Part shown: positions 22,605 through 33,500 of the stretch, piece by piece | Layout: each line of letters opens with the position of its first letter | Numbering within the stretch: position 1 is the stretch's first letter | From: Rhododendron vialii | Taxonomy: Eukaryota; Streptophyta; Magnoliopsida; Ericales; Ericaceae | DNA length: 64,000 bases | Assembly: GCF_030253575.1 (NCBI RefSeq) | Contig: NC_080558.1 | Span: 1,498,001-1,562,000 of the forward strand | Reading direction: 5' to 3' | Notes under the pieces: model-generated | The model's input: only the letters and a program-made list of their open reading frames with translations | The model's database searches: none | What the model was told of the DNA's origin: nothing | Program-made: the position numbers and the translations under genes

Positions 22605-23235
22605 AACAAAGGCTTGGTTTGGTTTAAATAAGTTTATTGGCTTCCTTTTTTTATATCTTAATTCAATTATTTGTTGCATTTGTTAATTTTGTCTCAAATT
22701 TTCGTGGATTAATGATTCGTCTCGACAAGAGAAATCTATGCTTTTAGGCTTTTTTTCGTCTTCATTCATTAAAAATATGAGTTTCGATAATATTTTTTCA
22801 AATTTTCGAATTACTACAATGAGACGAACTAATAGTTTACAAAAATTTAACACAAAACTAACAAATGAGCACAAAAAATGAGCCAAGTAATTTATTGAGC
22901 CAAACTTGTTTACGTTAACTTTAACTTAGGGTCAGTTTGGCCTAAAAAAAGGTTGGATTATTATTTTTAATCTCTATTCGAAAAAAATTCACATTTATTT
23001 GTTTTCGCGTCAATCTTTTGTAGATTATTAGTTCATCTTGACGAGAAGAATCTAAAAATTATCATAAAAACTTATAAAATGTTTACTGAAGACAAAAATA
23101 ATCCAAAACAGATACGCGTTTTAGATTATTTTTATCTTCATTCATAAAAATCAATCTTATTTTTTATTTTTTATTTATAAGATTCTTTTTGTTGAAACGA
23201 ATAATTAATTCACCAAAAAAAAAAATCTGCTTTTT
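22605..23235. repeat. AT-rich MITE-like remnants, at least two
   Basis: A unit at about 22612-22911 starts near GGCTTGGTTTGG and ends near GAGCCAAACTTG, forming loose inverted arms. A second at about 22926-23135 starts near GGTCAGTTTGGCC. Both contain variants of ATTAGTTCATCTTGACGAGA, also seen at about 27505-27540 and faintly at 4250-4275. Probably decayed members of one non-autonomous family. No gene. Confidence 0.45.
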
Positions 23236-23340
23236 GATGAGGCAAACACATTTTTTAATTAAGGTAACGAATCTAACGATGAAAGCCCAAGAAGGAAACG
23301 GAGGTAGACACGCTTCTCTATACTTCCCAATTAGGTTCCT

Positions 23341-23624
23341 ACAGGCGCATTTGTGTTTCACGAGTTTCAATTACAAGCGGCCAAAAGTAAAACACCGCGG
23401 CCAGAAGTAAAAATCCGCGGCCAAGAGTAGAAGTTAGCGGCCATAGTTCAAGAAAGAAGCGTGTTTGCATTTCAAGGTTTCTACAGGCGTGTTTGTGTTT
23501 CACGAGTTTCAATTATGAGCGGCCAGAAGTAAAAAACCGCGGCCAGGAGTAGAAATCCGCGGCCAAGAGTAGAATCTAGCGGCCATAGTCCAAGAAAGAA
23601 GCGTGTTTGCATTTCACGCTTTCC
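23341..23624. repeat. 142-bp tandem duplication with GCGGCCA sub-repeats
   Basis: Two copies begin ACAGGCG at 23341 and 23483 and stay over 85 percent alike. Each contains four short units built on GCGGCCA(A/G)(A/G)AGTA spaced by about 20 bp. The pair ends about 220 bp upstream of the PPR remnant. The role is unknown; the array looks like local slippage within a duplicated leader or promoter. Confidence 0.85.
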
Positions 23625-23845
23625 TATGAATACAGCCATGAATTAAAAGATTGCGGAACGTGTTTGCAATTCACGCATCTTTGTCTCACACAAACACACG
23701 GGGCTCCAACGAAACTTATGGCGAACTCGATTCTCGATCATCTGAACAGGCAGCAGAACACCGTACGTAATTCCTCATTCAGTGGATGAAGATGATTTTG
23801 CACTTTAACTAAGAATTTGTTGCACCATTTCCACTTCAAATTTCA

Positions 23846-25897
23846 ATGGAGATGAGAATAATTGGCAGTCTCGTCTCTTTCCACACCCACTTCGAAATAC
23901 CCAACTACAACTCAACCAGTTCCGGCCAATGGCTCATTCTCCACGGGCTTAGACCAAGACCCTTTCATGACCTCAAAATTAGTTCAAATGTATGCAGATT
24001 GTGGGGGTTCGGAACTAGCCCACGTTCTGTTCGACAAAATGCCGCAACCAAATGTGTTTGCTTGGACTGCAATCCTTTCAGTTTATTCGCTGCATGGAAT
24101 GTCAGATTGACAAGTGCATTGGGGTTTTTTTGTGAGATGAAATTGAAGGGTGTAATTCTTGACAATTATGTGTTTCCTAAGGTCTTACAGGCATGTGCTC
24201 AATTTCGAAATTTCAAAGTGGGGATTCAAGTCCACAAATATGTGGGTCACTTATGGAGCTGAATTGAATTTACAAGTTTGCAATTCTTTTTTGTGATGTG
24301 TAATCGAAATGCAGGGACTTTGAGAGTGCAAGAAGGGTTTTTAGCCAAATGGCGGAAAGAGATTTGTTGTCGTGGAATTCACCGATTTCAGGGTATGGTT
24401 GTGATGGGTTTCTTCAATTAGCTTTGGAGTTGTTGGGCACTATGAGGTTGGAAGGTTTTGAGCCTGATTTAGTCACTTGGAACATGGCAATGGACGTTTA
24501 TTGCAGAATGGGGCAGTGTGATGAGGCATGGCAGAAACTTGCTAAAAGAGGGGCTCAGGTGCCAAGTTCAAAATGGCAAGAAGATTGATTTCTGGAATGA
24601 TGCCTGGGTTCCTATGTTATCCTGCTTCAAAATCTCTTCTCCTAAACCTCAGAATTGCAACATTTCTAAAGTAGCAGACGTTATTGACGCTCAAACTGGG
24701 AAATGGGATGTTCAGAAGCTGGCTCTGATGGTTAGTCCTGAGGAAATGGAAGCCATCTCTGCCCATTCCACTTCCAATGATGGATAGGGATGATATGTTG
24801 GTGTGGCACTTCAACACCAATGGCACTTACTCAGTCAAATCAGGCTATTGTGTGGCTCACAATCAGTTTCTCAGTCAGCTGAAGGAGAAACCTGAAACGT
24901 CTTCCAAGCCAAAGAAAGAAGTTTGGAAGTTTTATGGAAAATGAAGGTCCCAAACAAGACAAGGAGCTTTTGGTGGAGAGTATGTAGGAACAGTCTAGCC
25001 ACGAAAGAGAATCTCTTTAGACGTAAATGTGCTCCTACCAACTTATGCCCCATTTGCATTCTAAAGTGGTGTCTTTCGAGCACTTACTATTTCTATGCCC
25101 ATGGACTCTAGCAGTTTGGTTTGGGAGCAATGTGCAAGGTTTGGGGAACATATGGGGCAATTCTTTAGCAATCAAATGGACATCTGAAATTGTGGAGAAT
25201 CTGACAGCAAAAGAGGCAATAGCTTACATGGGGAAAGTAGCACAGATTGGTTGGGTAATATACTAATATGGAAAGCTAGGAATGACTGGGTGTTCAATGG
25301 AAGGTAGGTTAACCCCCTCACCACTTTGGCATCCATCAACCAGGAGTGCCTGGAGATTTCAAAGGTTTTAGAGAAAAGCCATGTCCATATGGATAACCCA
25401 ATCTTGGAATGAACAAATCGGCACTGGAGTGTTTCAGAAAAATGCGAAGCATGGGTATTCAAAATGACCAGACCACAATGTCAACCGTTCGGCCAGCATG
25501 TGATCTTGAATCTGGGAAACAAATACATGCCTGCATTAGTAAAAACAGTTTCAGTAATATCATTTCTATTTGCAACGCGATGATCCATACATACTCTAAA
25601 TGCGGATGCAGCAATATTGCTTTTTCTATGTAATCTGAAATGGTGAGCAGGGATTTAGTATCATGGAACACGATGATTGAAGGGTATCGAATCCATGGAG
25701 CCACTCTTCAACTTCTGGTAGAGATGAATAAATTTGGCATTTACCCAAACTCTGTTACTTATACTTCAGTGCTATCGGCTTGTAGTCATTTGGGTCTTGT
25801 GGATAAGGGGCTTGAAGTCTTACACAGAATGAAGCCTGACTTTGGCTATAACCCTGAAAGGGAACATTTTTCTTGTGTTGTTGATTTACTAGCATGA
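23846..25897 (+). pseudogene. PPR protein (PLS-type) pseudogene interrupted by a LINE fragment
   Basis: Pentatricopeptide repeat proteins bind organellar RNA. Recognisable repeats include DPFMTSKLVQMYADCGG, LFDKMPQPNVFAWTAILSVY, GVILDNYVFPKVLQACAQF, MAERDLLSWN and EPDLVTWNMAMDVYCRMGQC before 24545. After 25406 come NKSALECFRKMRSMGIQNDQ, MIHTYSKCG, MVSRDLVSWNTMIEGY, YPNSVTYTSVLSACSHLGL and NPEREHFSCVVDLLA. The pieces lie in different frames (for instance the frame opening at 23862 stops at 24110 while repeats resume in another frame), there are stops at 24260 and 25630, and a middle stretch of repeats is replaced by a LINE piece. The C-terminal part beyond VVDLLA is missing. It is a dead copy of a normally intronless gene of about 600-700 codons. 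Confidence 0.85.
24550..25404 (+). mobile_element. LINE ORF2 C-terminal fragment (zf-RVT region) inside the PPR pseudogene
   Basis: Translated pieces in several frames match the region after reverse transcriptase in plant LINE-type proteins: KKIDFWNDAWVP, WHFNTNGTYSVKSGY, MKVPNKTRSFWWRVCRNSLA, then LCPIC and EHLLFLCPWTLAVWF (zinc-binding CxxC...H...C layout) and WKARNDWVFNGR near the end. Frames shift several times. There is no poly-A tail or obvious duplication, so it may have arrived by recombination rather than simple retroposition. The joins to PPR sequence are estimates. Confidence 0.8.
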
Positions 25898-26562
25898 CTA
25901 CTGTATACCAGAATAGTTACACTACAGTTTGTATGCACATGTCGCCATGTAAGATTCTGCATTTGTTGCATACAATTTTTGTTTTTGCACCTAGATAATG
26001 TTGCATATGGCTAAACGCACAGGGTGATCGAGTGGAAGCATTACTGCAGGTAATGAACTTACTATGCCAACCACCTTGACTAGTGAAAAAAAATTTGGAT
26101 GCTCCGTTTCTAGAATCTAAATGAGAAGTGATTTTTCACACTTCCCTTTTTACAATCCACACTCCTTATTTTTTGTTTTTAGTCACATGAATTTACAATA
26201 TTGCTCTTGGATGTGTGAAAAAATGTACTGAAAGAAAGACAAGATAGTAAATTAAGTGAATACCCATGCTTATGCTTTGCATCCATCAACAATTAGGAAC
26301 GGACAATAGGGCTGGGCTAGCCCTGACTTTTCGTAAAGAGGGGCTCTTTTTTGTTGGACTATTTCAATTAGGATTACCAAAGTAAGAAGGACCCCTAGAA
26401 TTCGTAAATTTTTTGGAGCCTAAAGCGGCCGCACCTCAAGCTTTAGTTCAAGCTCGGCTCTGACGGACAAAGTAACAAAGTGAGTGCATTGGATTTGGTT
26501 CTGTTGTTTTTTGTTTTTTTTTTTAGAGGAGGAGACAAACTCAAAGGCTAGGATGATGCTTT

Positions 26563-26690
26563 GATGCGACATTGAAGGAAATTAGAGTCTTGGAAAGCAT
26601 TTTATTTCCGATTTTTGGAGAAAATATTTGCTGGGCAGATCGAGCTGGGAATCGTTTGGAACATTAGATCTGCCAGTGAAAGAGAATCAT
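26563..26690 (+). other. Stray copy of the ERD6-like copy 2 3' flank
   Basis: GATGCGACATTGAAGGAAAT, TAGAGTCTTGGAAAGCATTT and GAGCTGGGAATCGTTTGGAA closely match 16216-16310 just after the copy 2 stop (GATGCAACATTGAAGGAAAT, TAGACTTGGAAGCATTTTCT, GAGTTGGGAATCATTGGGAA). No transporter exon is seen next to it. This is probably the relic of a further duplicate whose coding part is gone. Confidence 0.75.
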
Positions 26691-26802
26691 GTTTCTTCAT
26701 GAATGATGTCAATAAACCAATTGAAGTTGAATCGTTTGGGTAATGTTTTAGTCTTCCCCAGTTTATGGGGGCTTTTTAGAGCAAGTTCACCTTTGTTCTT
26801 GG

Positions 26803-27172
26803 CAGTGACGAAATCAAGATTTTAATCCCAGAAACCCGCCTTAGTAGACATATTTTTTTCTAGAACATATATTTATTATATCATAATGTTTTTGCTTTCC
26901 AATTCATTACATTTGTACATTAAAATAATTATTTAGGCTACATTAACTATCACGTGCTTTTTTTTTTTAAGAAAGAAATTGAAAAATGAGAATGTAAAAT
27001 AACCTATTTTTTATCAAATCAAACCAAAATTATTGAGATTATAAATAGATATACACGAATAATTAATAATATTCAAAACTAGGTATATACAAAATAAAAA
27101 TTTTAAAACTTGAACACTCGAGAAGTTGGGCCGGTGGGGGCCTAGCTCCCGGTCCCAACATAGCTCCGCCAC
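26803..27172. mobile_element. Decayed hAT-like element
   Basis: It starts CAGTGACGAAATCAAG and ends AGCTCCGCCAC, resembling the CAGTGGCGGAGCC inverted ends of plant hAT elements such as the one at 29553. Flanks TTCTTGG (26796-26802) and TTCTTGG (27173-27179) are a plausible partial 8-bp duplication. The last bases of the right end seem lost. Confidence 0.5.
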
Positions 27173-27418
27173 TTCTTGGTGCCAAATTTCATTGTCATTT
27201 GCCAAAACTTGCGACATCATCCAAACCAATGATTTTCATCTAAATGTAAGATGAGTTTAATCCAATTGTCTGGAACTAAGATGTGCCAAAATGACACCAA
27301 ATTGGTCCGCCTGCATTTGTTTTTTTTGTTTTTGGTGTGACTTTTTTTCGTTGTAACAAGTTGAAATATAATCTTAGAAATTTCATTTCTGTACAACGGG
27401 CGAACCATTAATAATAAG

Positions 27419-27636
27419 GCTAAGTTCCACTAAGATTTTTGGATTTTTTCTTGTTTTGTCCTCATTTAATTTTTTTGGCTTTTATTAGTACTAACTTTTT
27501 TAGTTTTTCAATTTATCTTGACGAGACAAATTAATAATCTACAAAAATTAGGTGCATAACTTACAAAAGCAAAAAATAAATTGAATAAGAACAAAATAAA
27601 GAAAAGCCCAAAAAAAACCTTTAGCAAAACTTAACC
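27419..27636. mobile_element. AT-rich MITE remnant
   Basis: GGCTAAGTTCCACTAAGA at the left and TTTAGCAAAACTTAACC at the right are imperfect inverted arms. An internal ATTTATCTTGACGAGACAAA matches the motif shared with the 22.6-23.2 kb remnants. No clear duplication. Confidence 0.5.
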
Positions 27637-27739
27637 AAATATAGTACAAATAGCCAAGACAACTAAAGCTAAAAGTAAAATTGTCTAATTTAGCAGTGGT
27701 GGCATAAGAGCATTTCTATCGGTCTCAACAATTTTTTGG

Positions 27740-28099
27740 GTGTTGATGGTACCACGTGACGTACCCATCGATGATTTCAGCTGTATAATCACTGTGTATG
27801 GTACTGTTTATCAATTTTTTCCTCGATCGAAATCGACGGAGATTTCGGGAAACAAAACCAACAACAAAAGTAAAGGCGAATGCGGCTTGTCTCCACAAAC
27901 GGATTTGAGGTTTTTTGCCGTATTTCAGGACTTCACCGGAAAAGAATTGGCGAATGATTCAATTGCTATTTTTGGTGGTGATGAATTGACTCGTAAAAGA
28001 AGACCGTCACCCGCCAATCTTCAAGAACGGAATCGACCTATCGATTGGGCGGAGTGGATTGATGGTTTAGCGAAGTGGGGTGTAGCGGAAGAAAAATAA
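27740..28099 (+). CDS. Hypothetical ORF, 119 codons, not recognised
   Basis: Longest open frame in the 26-28.5 kb gap. It is basic in the middle (TRKRRPSPANLQERNR) and ends in a Trp-rich PIDWAEWIDGLAKWGVAEEK. Codon use looks more gene-like than the AT-rich surroundings, but I see no splice partner, domain or signal peptide. It may be a broken exon, part of an uncharacterised repeat, or chance. Confidence 0.3.
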   Translation: MLMVPRDVPIDDFSCIITVYGTVYQFFPRSKSTEISGNKTNNKSKGECGLSPQTDLRFFAVFQDFTGKELANDSIAIFGGDELTRKRRPSPANLQERNRPIDWAEWIDGLAKWGVAEEK

Positions 28100-28329
28100 C
28101 AAATGGACTTTGTTATTTTTCCAAGGTAGATTTACAATAAAAAAGGACGGATCCTCATCGAAAGTAAGAAAATTAAGTTAATTCTACTCCTACTCCTAGT
28201 TATAACCCGAATGGGTTGGTAGACAAAAATTAATAACAAAGTTGATTTGTTGAAGAAGTTTACAATAAAGCCAAAAGAGACTATTTATAGAAAATAGAAT
28301 GTGTAGGAAATAACTTCCTAACTTCTCAC

Positions 28330-28495
28330 TACTCTTCATCATCTTCCAAGTGTCCAAATGACTTCCCACAAACTCCAAAGTGTGTAGGAGCATGCCGCTT
28401 GTCCAAATAACTTCTCTTCAACCTCAAAGTGTGTAGAACAATGACAAGTGTCTTTTTAACTTCTAAATGTATAAGAGCATGCCAAGTGTCCTGCA
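28330..28495. repeat. Degenerate tandem repeat, unit about 50-60 bp
   Basis: The words CAAGTGTCC, AAATGACTTC, AAAGTGTGTAG and GAGCATGCC recur in order three times with gaps. No coding sense. It lies about 200 bp upstream of the WD40 gene leader. Confidence 0.6.
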
Positions 28496-28694
28496 CTTTA
28501 TTAAAATACAAACAAATAAAAACTAGTTATATTATTAATACGAAATAATAAAATAGAAAGCATTCTTATAAACGCCACCTTTCGATCGATCGACAGGCGG
28601 TGAAATATGGTACAAACAGGTACCTGTCCGGCACCCAAAACTTCTCCATAATCATCAGCCAACCCTTTCTCCTCCTTAAATTTAATTGGCCGTA

Positions 28695-28708
28695 CGTCAT
28701 CGATGACG
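28695..28708. promoter_or_regulatory. Palindrome CGTCATCGATGACG upstream of the WD40 gene
   Basis: A perfect 14-bp palindrome with two inverted TGACG cores, the core bound by plant TGA-class bZIP factors. It sits just before the probable transcribed leader of the LEC14B-like gene. Function is inferred only from position and core sequence. Confidence 0.4.
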
Positions 28709-28719
28709 CCACAACATGT

Positions 28720-28895
28720 CAACAACCCCAAATTTCCACATTTTAACACTAGTTCACTTTTCTCATTCCACAAATATCTGGAAATCGGAGCCCTCCATTT
28801 TCCCGCACGCCTACCACCCCGGAAAAAATCATTTTCCCGAATGCCAAACAGCAATTCTCTCGAAATCCGAGGAACTCATAAGCCTTTCGCAACAG
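28720..28895 (+). other. Probable 5' UTR exon of the LEC14B-like gene
   Basis: Sequence up to AACAG is followed by a GTATTTGAGG donor at 28896. The next acceptor, TTTGCAG, is at 30438, opening the exon that holds the start codon at 30575. No ATG-led frame links the two. The transcription start is not visible; the left boundary is a guess. Confidence 0.4.
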
Positions 28896-29240
28896 GTATT
28901 TGAGGTGATCATTTAATTCAATTACCTCACACATTCGGTTTCCTTTGCTGATTTTCTTTGAATCTTGGCGTTTATAGGATATCTCGATTTTTTAGGTCAT
29001 AACTTCTGCGACTGCTGTAATATGGGTAGGACTTATCCTATACTATAGACATGCCTTTATCTAATTGCATTTTGCTGGATTTTAGCTGTGGTTAGCCCTC
29101 ATTTCTGTTAATATGTTGCTCCACATGCTTGCTAAGTTAAGCCCCATTTATCGTGATGATAGTGAATTGAGGTGATTTTTTAAGGAAAATCAATATTCGA
29201 CAAATGAGGTGCACCGTTTGTTGATTACTGGGTGTCTGGT

Positions 29241-29395
29241 CTAGCTGGAGCACACCTCAACTAATCCCGGGCCTTGAAGTTTTCACAAGCAGGAAAAACA
29301 CCAGTGGCCTCGAGTTTTTGTGAGATTCGGCCTTTGGGGTAAGCCCTTTAGTTGTTGTCTCCTGCCCACACGGCCAGACTCCTTGGGTTATGTAT
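29241..29395 (+). repeat. Dispersed repeat, unclassified family
   Basis: CTAGCTGGAGCACACCTCAA then CTAATCCCGGGCCTTGAAG, the best-kept core of the family also seen at 48, 14492 (inverted), 38267 and 50372. It lies in the 5' UTR intron of the WD40 gene. Confidence 0.55.
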
Positions 29396-29552
29396 CTTGT
29401 ACATATGAAAATAAGTTTTTTGATAACTCAGTATCACCCCAACCAAAGGCATACAACCACATGTTTAACTATCTCTTCCATTGATAGGTGTGCATACAGT
29501 GTACGCAGTATGTATGTATGTATCGCTTCCCTTGTTTTTTGGTATCTTCATC

Positions 29553-30103
29553 CAGTGGCGTAGCCAAAAAACTATGTAAGTGGGGGCACCTTTTAAACAC
29601 ATTTCAACCGTAAAATTTCGTTTTAAGCAACGTTAAAACATTTGTGCTAAGAATTGAAAAACCTAACATAATTTTTTAATATAGTAAATTACATAGAATT
29701 TAAAAACAATTGAATTACTTGAATTGTCTCAGCGGATCAAATCTAAGAGCAATTCACTACACAATATTTAGCATTATTGCTCCTATTGTTAATAATTGCT
29801 AAAGTATAAAACATATAACCTATGGTTTAGACATTTTTGAATTTTGGACATTATGCATTAGAGAGTTTCAAATAGTAAGTGACGGTTATTTTTCACATTA
29901 GACATCTCATTTCGCTAGTATAATGACAATGTTCAAATATGTGGTAAAGAAATTGAGAATGAAATGATATTTGACTAGAGAAAATACAATTAACTAGAGA
30001 AAATACAAAATATACATTTTAAAATCTTAAATTTAAAAAAAAAAGAAAAAGAAATTGAGTGGGGGCTCGTGCCCCCACTCGTCCTATTCTCCCTCCGCCA
30101 CTG
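29553..30103. mobile_element. Non-autonomous hAT element in the leader intron of the WD40 gene
   Basis: Ends CAGTGGCGTAGCC and CCCTCCGCCACTG, the classical CAGTGGCGGAGCC hAT terminus. Perfect 8-bp duplication TCTTCATC at 29545-29552 and 30104-30111. The 551-bp interior is AT-rich with no transposase. GTGGGGGCACC near the left and GGTGCCCCC-type sequence near the right extend the inverted arms. Confidence 0.92.
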
Positions 30104-30574
30104 TCTTCATCACATAGTCATTATTCCACAACTTGAAAATTTTTAACTCACTCTGTAGTTTATGGCTGTTTCACTTGTTTTGTGCATAGATGTGCATGCA
30201 TATGGGTATGTATTAATGGTCTTCCCTTTTGGCAGTGGCAAGTATTTTCGTGTGAATATGTTCTAAATATATCGTGAAACTTTTGTAGTACAATAATGTA
30301 TTCCACATGATATTATTTTGTTTTTGGTAGGCGTCGGGCCCCTACTTCGCTCCGCCAATGCTTTTTGGCATTTGCTTTAGCTTGTATTTTTTCCTTCACT
30401 CAATCTCTTTCTCTCTCTCTCTGACTTGCTGTTTGCAGGATTACCTGTGGTAAGACTTGGATCTCATTTCTGGTTATAAGGAGCTCCACATCCATCCTAA
30501 GTTTTGTAGAGTCCAATCTATATTGTATGTAAGTGTGTAGTTACTGAGGTCGGGAAAAACAGTTTTCATAGAGA

Positions 30575-33500
30575 ATGACTAGGCCGCGAAAGGACAGAAG
30601 CACCTGTGAAGGTGGGAGTGCACCCGATGGAGTGGGTACTAGTCGAGGGCACAATGTTCCATCAAGTTATCTAGATCATGAAGTTGCTCAACTCACAAAG
30701 CTTAGGTCAGAACCCAATGGGCTTCTGAGCCGGGTGGGGCTGGGAAAATCGCTGTTACCTGTTTCCCCCGTGATGATGTTGGCTGGCCGAGAAAGTAATT
30801 ATTCAGGGAGGGGTAGATTCTCATCAGCTGATAGTTGTCATGTTCTAAGCCGATATTTGCCCATCAATGGACCCCGAAGAATTGATCAAATGAACAGCTG
30901 TGCATATGTTTCACAGTTTTCTGCTGATGGTTCTCTTTTTGTTGCAGGATTCCAGGTATGCATTTGGTATGAAGATGTTGTAACTGGCTGTCGATGAAGT
31001 TATAATTCTTTTAGAAAGACTGGACGTAACAAATTTGTAACTGCGTGGTTTTTTTATCCTTTTGTCAAACAGGAAAGTGAAATTAGGATATATAATGTCA
31101 ACGGTGGATGGGAAGTCCAAAAGGATATTTTAGCAAAAAGTTTGCGATGGACAATTACTGATGCATCTCTTTCACCAGATCAACATTATCTGGTAAGTTT
31201 GTGGCAATGTCTAGGCAATAATGTGCATACCACCTTGCCATTTTCTAAATTTACTGGACATTGAAAACTCTGTAATTTACCTTCACATGCAAATGAGTTG
31301 ATATTTTGGTTTGTATGATGATGATTATTCAGCGAGGTTCCAACATTTGTATTCACTAGTTGCAGTTTTATATATATGTTTCTGATACTTGGTTGTTTGA
31401 TTATCTAGATTTGGTCATTTTGTGTTTATGTTCTATTATTGCCTCTGACTTTTAAAGTTAATGATGGCAGGTTTATGCCAGTATGTCGCCTATTGTCCAT
31501 ATTGTCAATGTTAGCTCGTCTGTGACAAAATCTCATGCAAACGTTACGGTGCGTGTTACAAGTGCTTTTGAATAACATATCTACAGGAATTCCAGTGGAG
31601 ATTTGGCTGACAATTTTGCAATTAGTTCATAACTGCACAATACAGCAATTAGTTCATAACTGCACAATACATACCTATGTGGAATTTCCTTTCTAACACT
31701 ATGAGGTTAATCTCTCAGAGTGTTGGATGTACTCTTATATTTCTGCTCAGCATGAGGGATTGCTTATGAGTGCTTTAATTCAGCATATATGTATCCTGTA
31801 AATCTTCCCTTAGAATGATTCAAACTGCATTTTTTCTCATTGGGGTTGTTTTATGCAGGAAATTCATGAGGGTCTGGATTTTTCAGTTGGTGATGATATT
31901 GAGGGTGAACGCTCTTTTGGGATATTCTCTGTAAAATTTTCAACAGATGGGCGGGAGCTTGTAGCTGCTAGTAGTGATGATTCCATATATGTCTATGATC
32001 TTGCAGCAAATAAGCTTGCTCTCCATATTCCAGCACACAAGGTAGTATAGTTGAACTTTTTGGTGAGACATTTCTAGTTAGTCCTTGCTGTCCAAGCTTA
32101 TATCAAGAATATGCCGAAGATTTTTAAAATTAGGCTGGTTGATGAGCTTGTTCAGTTGTCTCATTTGATTATTGGGTTAGCTTGTGGATCATATCCAACT
32201 TCTTTTGACTAGTCATCATGAAAACTTGTGAGTTTTATTTCCTGTTTTGTCAAAAGAGTCCATTAGCTGAGGCTCAATGTTTTGTTGAGTTGAGATTTCT
32301 TTCTGGGTGTTTTTGCTCCTAGGATTGATGTGAATATCAACACGGATTTTTCGTGCTAGGTTTTACTATAGCAAATCATGATTCACGATTCCATCAATGA
32401 CTTGTCTATCAATGTAAGCTTAGGGCGTTGTGCCGTTGTGTCGGGAGGTTGAACCGGTCTTACTTGTTCACATGTCAGGATTCTTATTCTTCTTGATAAG
32501 TTGATGCAAATGTGCTTTGTTATAATCAGTCCTCCTTTAAATTCATTTTCAAGTGTCAGCAAATAGATAGTTTAAGTTTGTTGCTGAAATTTTTTGCTTC
32601 TTCTATCTACCTCATTCTTCTCTCTTGGTTTCTTGTCTTCCCCTGTGTACATCTCTTGTAATCTCTGGTTCTTTTATAAGTGATGCTTATTTCTTTATTT
32701 CCAACTAAATTGGAAACAGAGCCACCTGTTGATATATATTTCTCTAATTGATTGGAGTGCTGTATCATGTGTGTGTTAGTTATTGTTTCTTTCATGCTAG
32801 CTTTTGCCTCTTGTGGTGGCTTTAGCTCATGAGCTATGTATATATCCAAAGATACTAATGCTTGATGTACTATTTTGTTGCAGTCTGATGTCAACTCTGT
32901 ATGTTTTGCTGATGAAAGTGGCAATGTCATATATTCGGGGAGTGACGATAACCTGTGTAAGGTAAATTGTAGGCTAGTCCTTTTAGGAGAATCTTGGTAT
33001 TGTAGATGTGAAGTCATCGCGCTTCCATTCCTCTGTCTCCTATTGGTATTCCAAATCTCTAAGTTGCTCAATCAGCCTATACCCGCAACTTGCATTATCA
33101 GCACGTTCCTTGAAAGTCCACCACGGCCCAGACTGGAGTTTGTTTGTCACTGCACAGAAATTGAGACCATAGTCGTCATATACTTGTATGTTGAGAGTAC
33201 CTATTATTCAGTGTTTTAGATGCACAGGATATATCATACACATTTCAATGCAGATGATTTATAGGAAATATGATCTGGTGAAAATTGTTCTAATTCATTC
33301 TTTTGTAATCAGGTTGTATCCTATAGCACATTAGCACATGACGTAGTTCAATCGTTTTGAGAATAGTAAATGACATGGTCAAAATTGTTCCAATTCATTC
33401 TTTGGTAATCAGGTTGTATCGTACAGCACATGATGACATTCAATTGTTATGAAATATGAAGCAATATTCTTTTTCTTAAAAAATGGGGGGTGTGAATCGG

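Noticed and set aside
23341-23624. CRISPR-like regular repeats
   Set aside because: Two long direct copies with short inner words in a plant genome; no uniform repeat-spacer pattern.
28501-28854. 117-codon minus-strand frame opposite the WD40 leader
   Set aside because: It overlaps the presumed promoter and leader, shows no domain and has no exon partner; likely chance.
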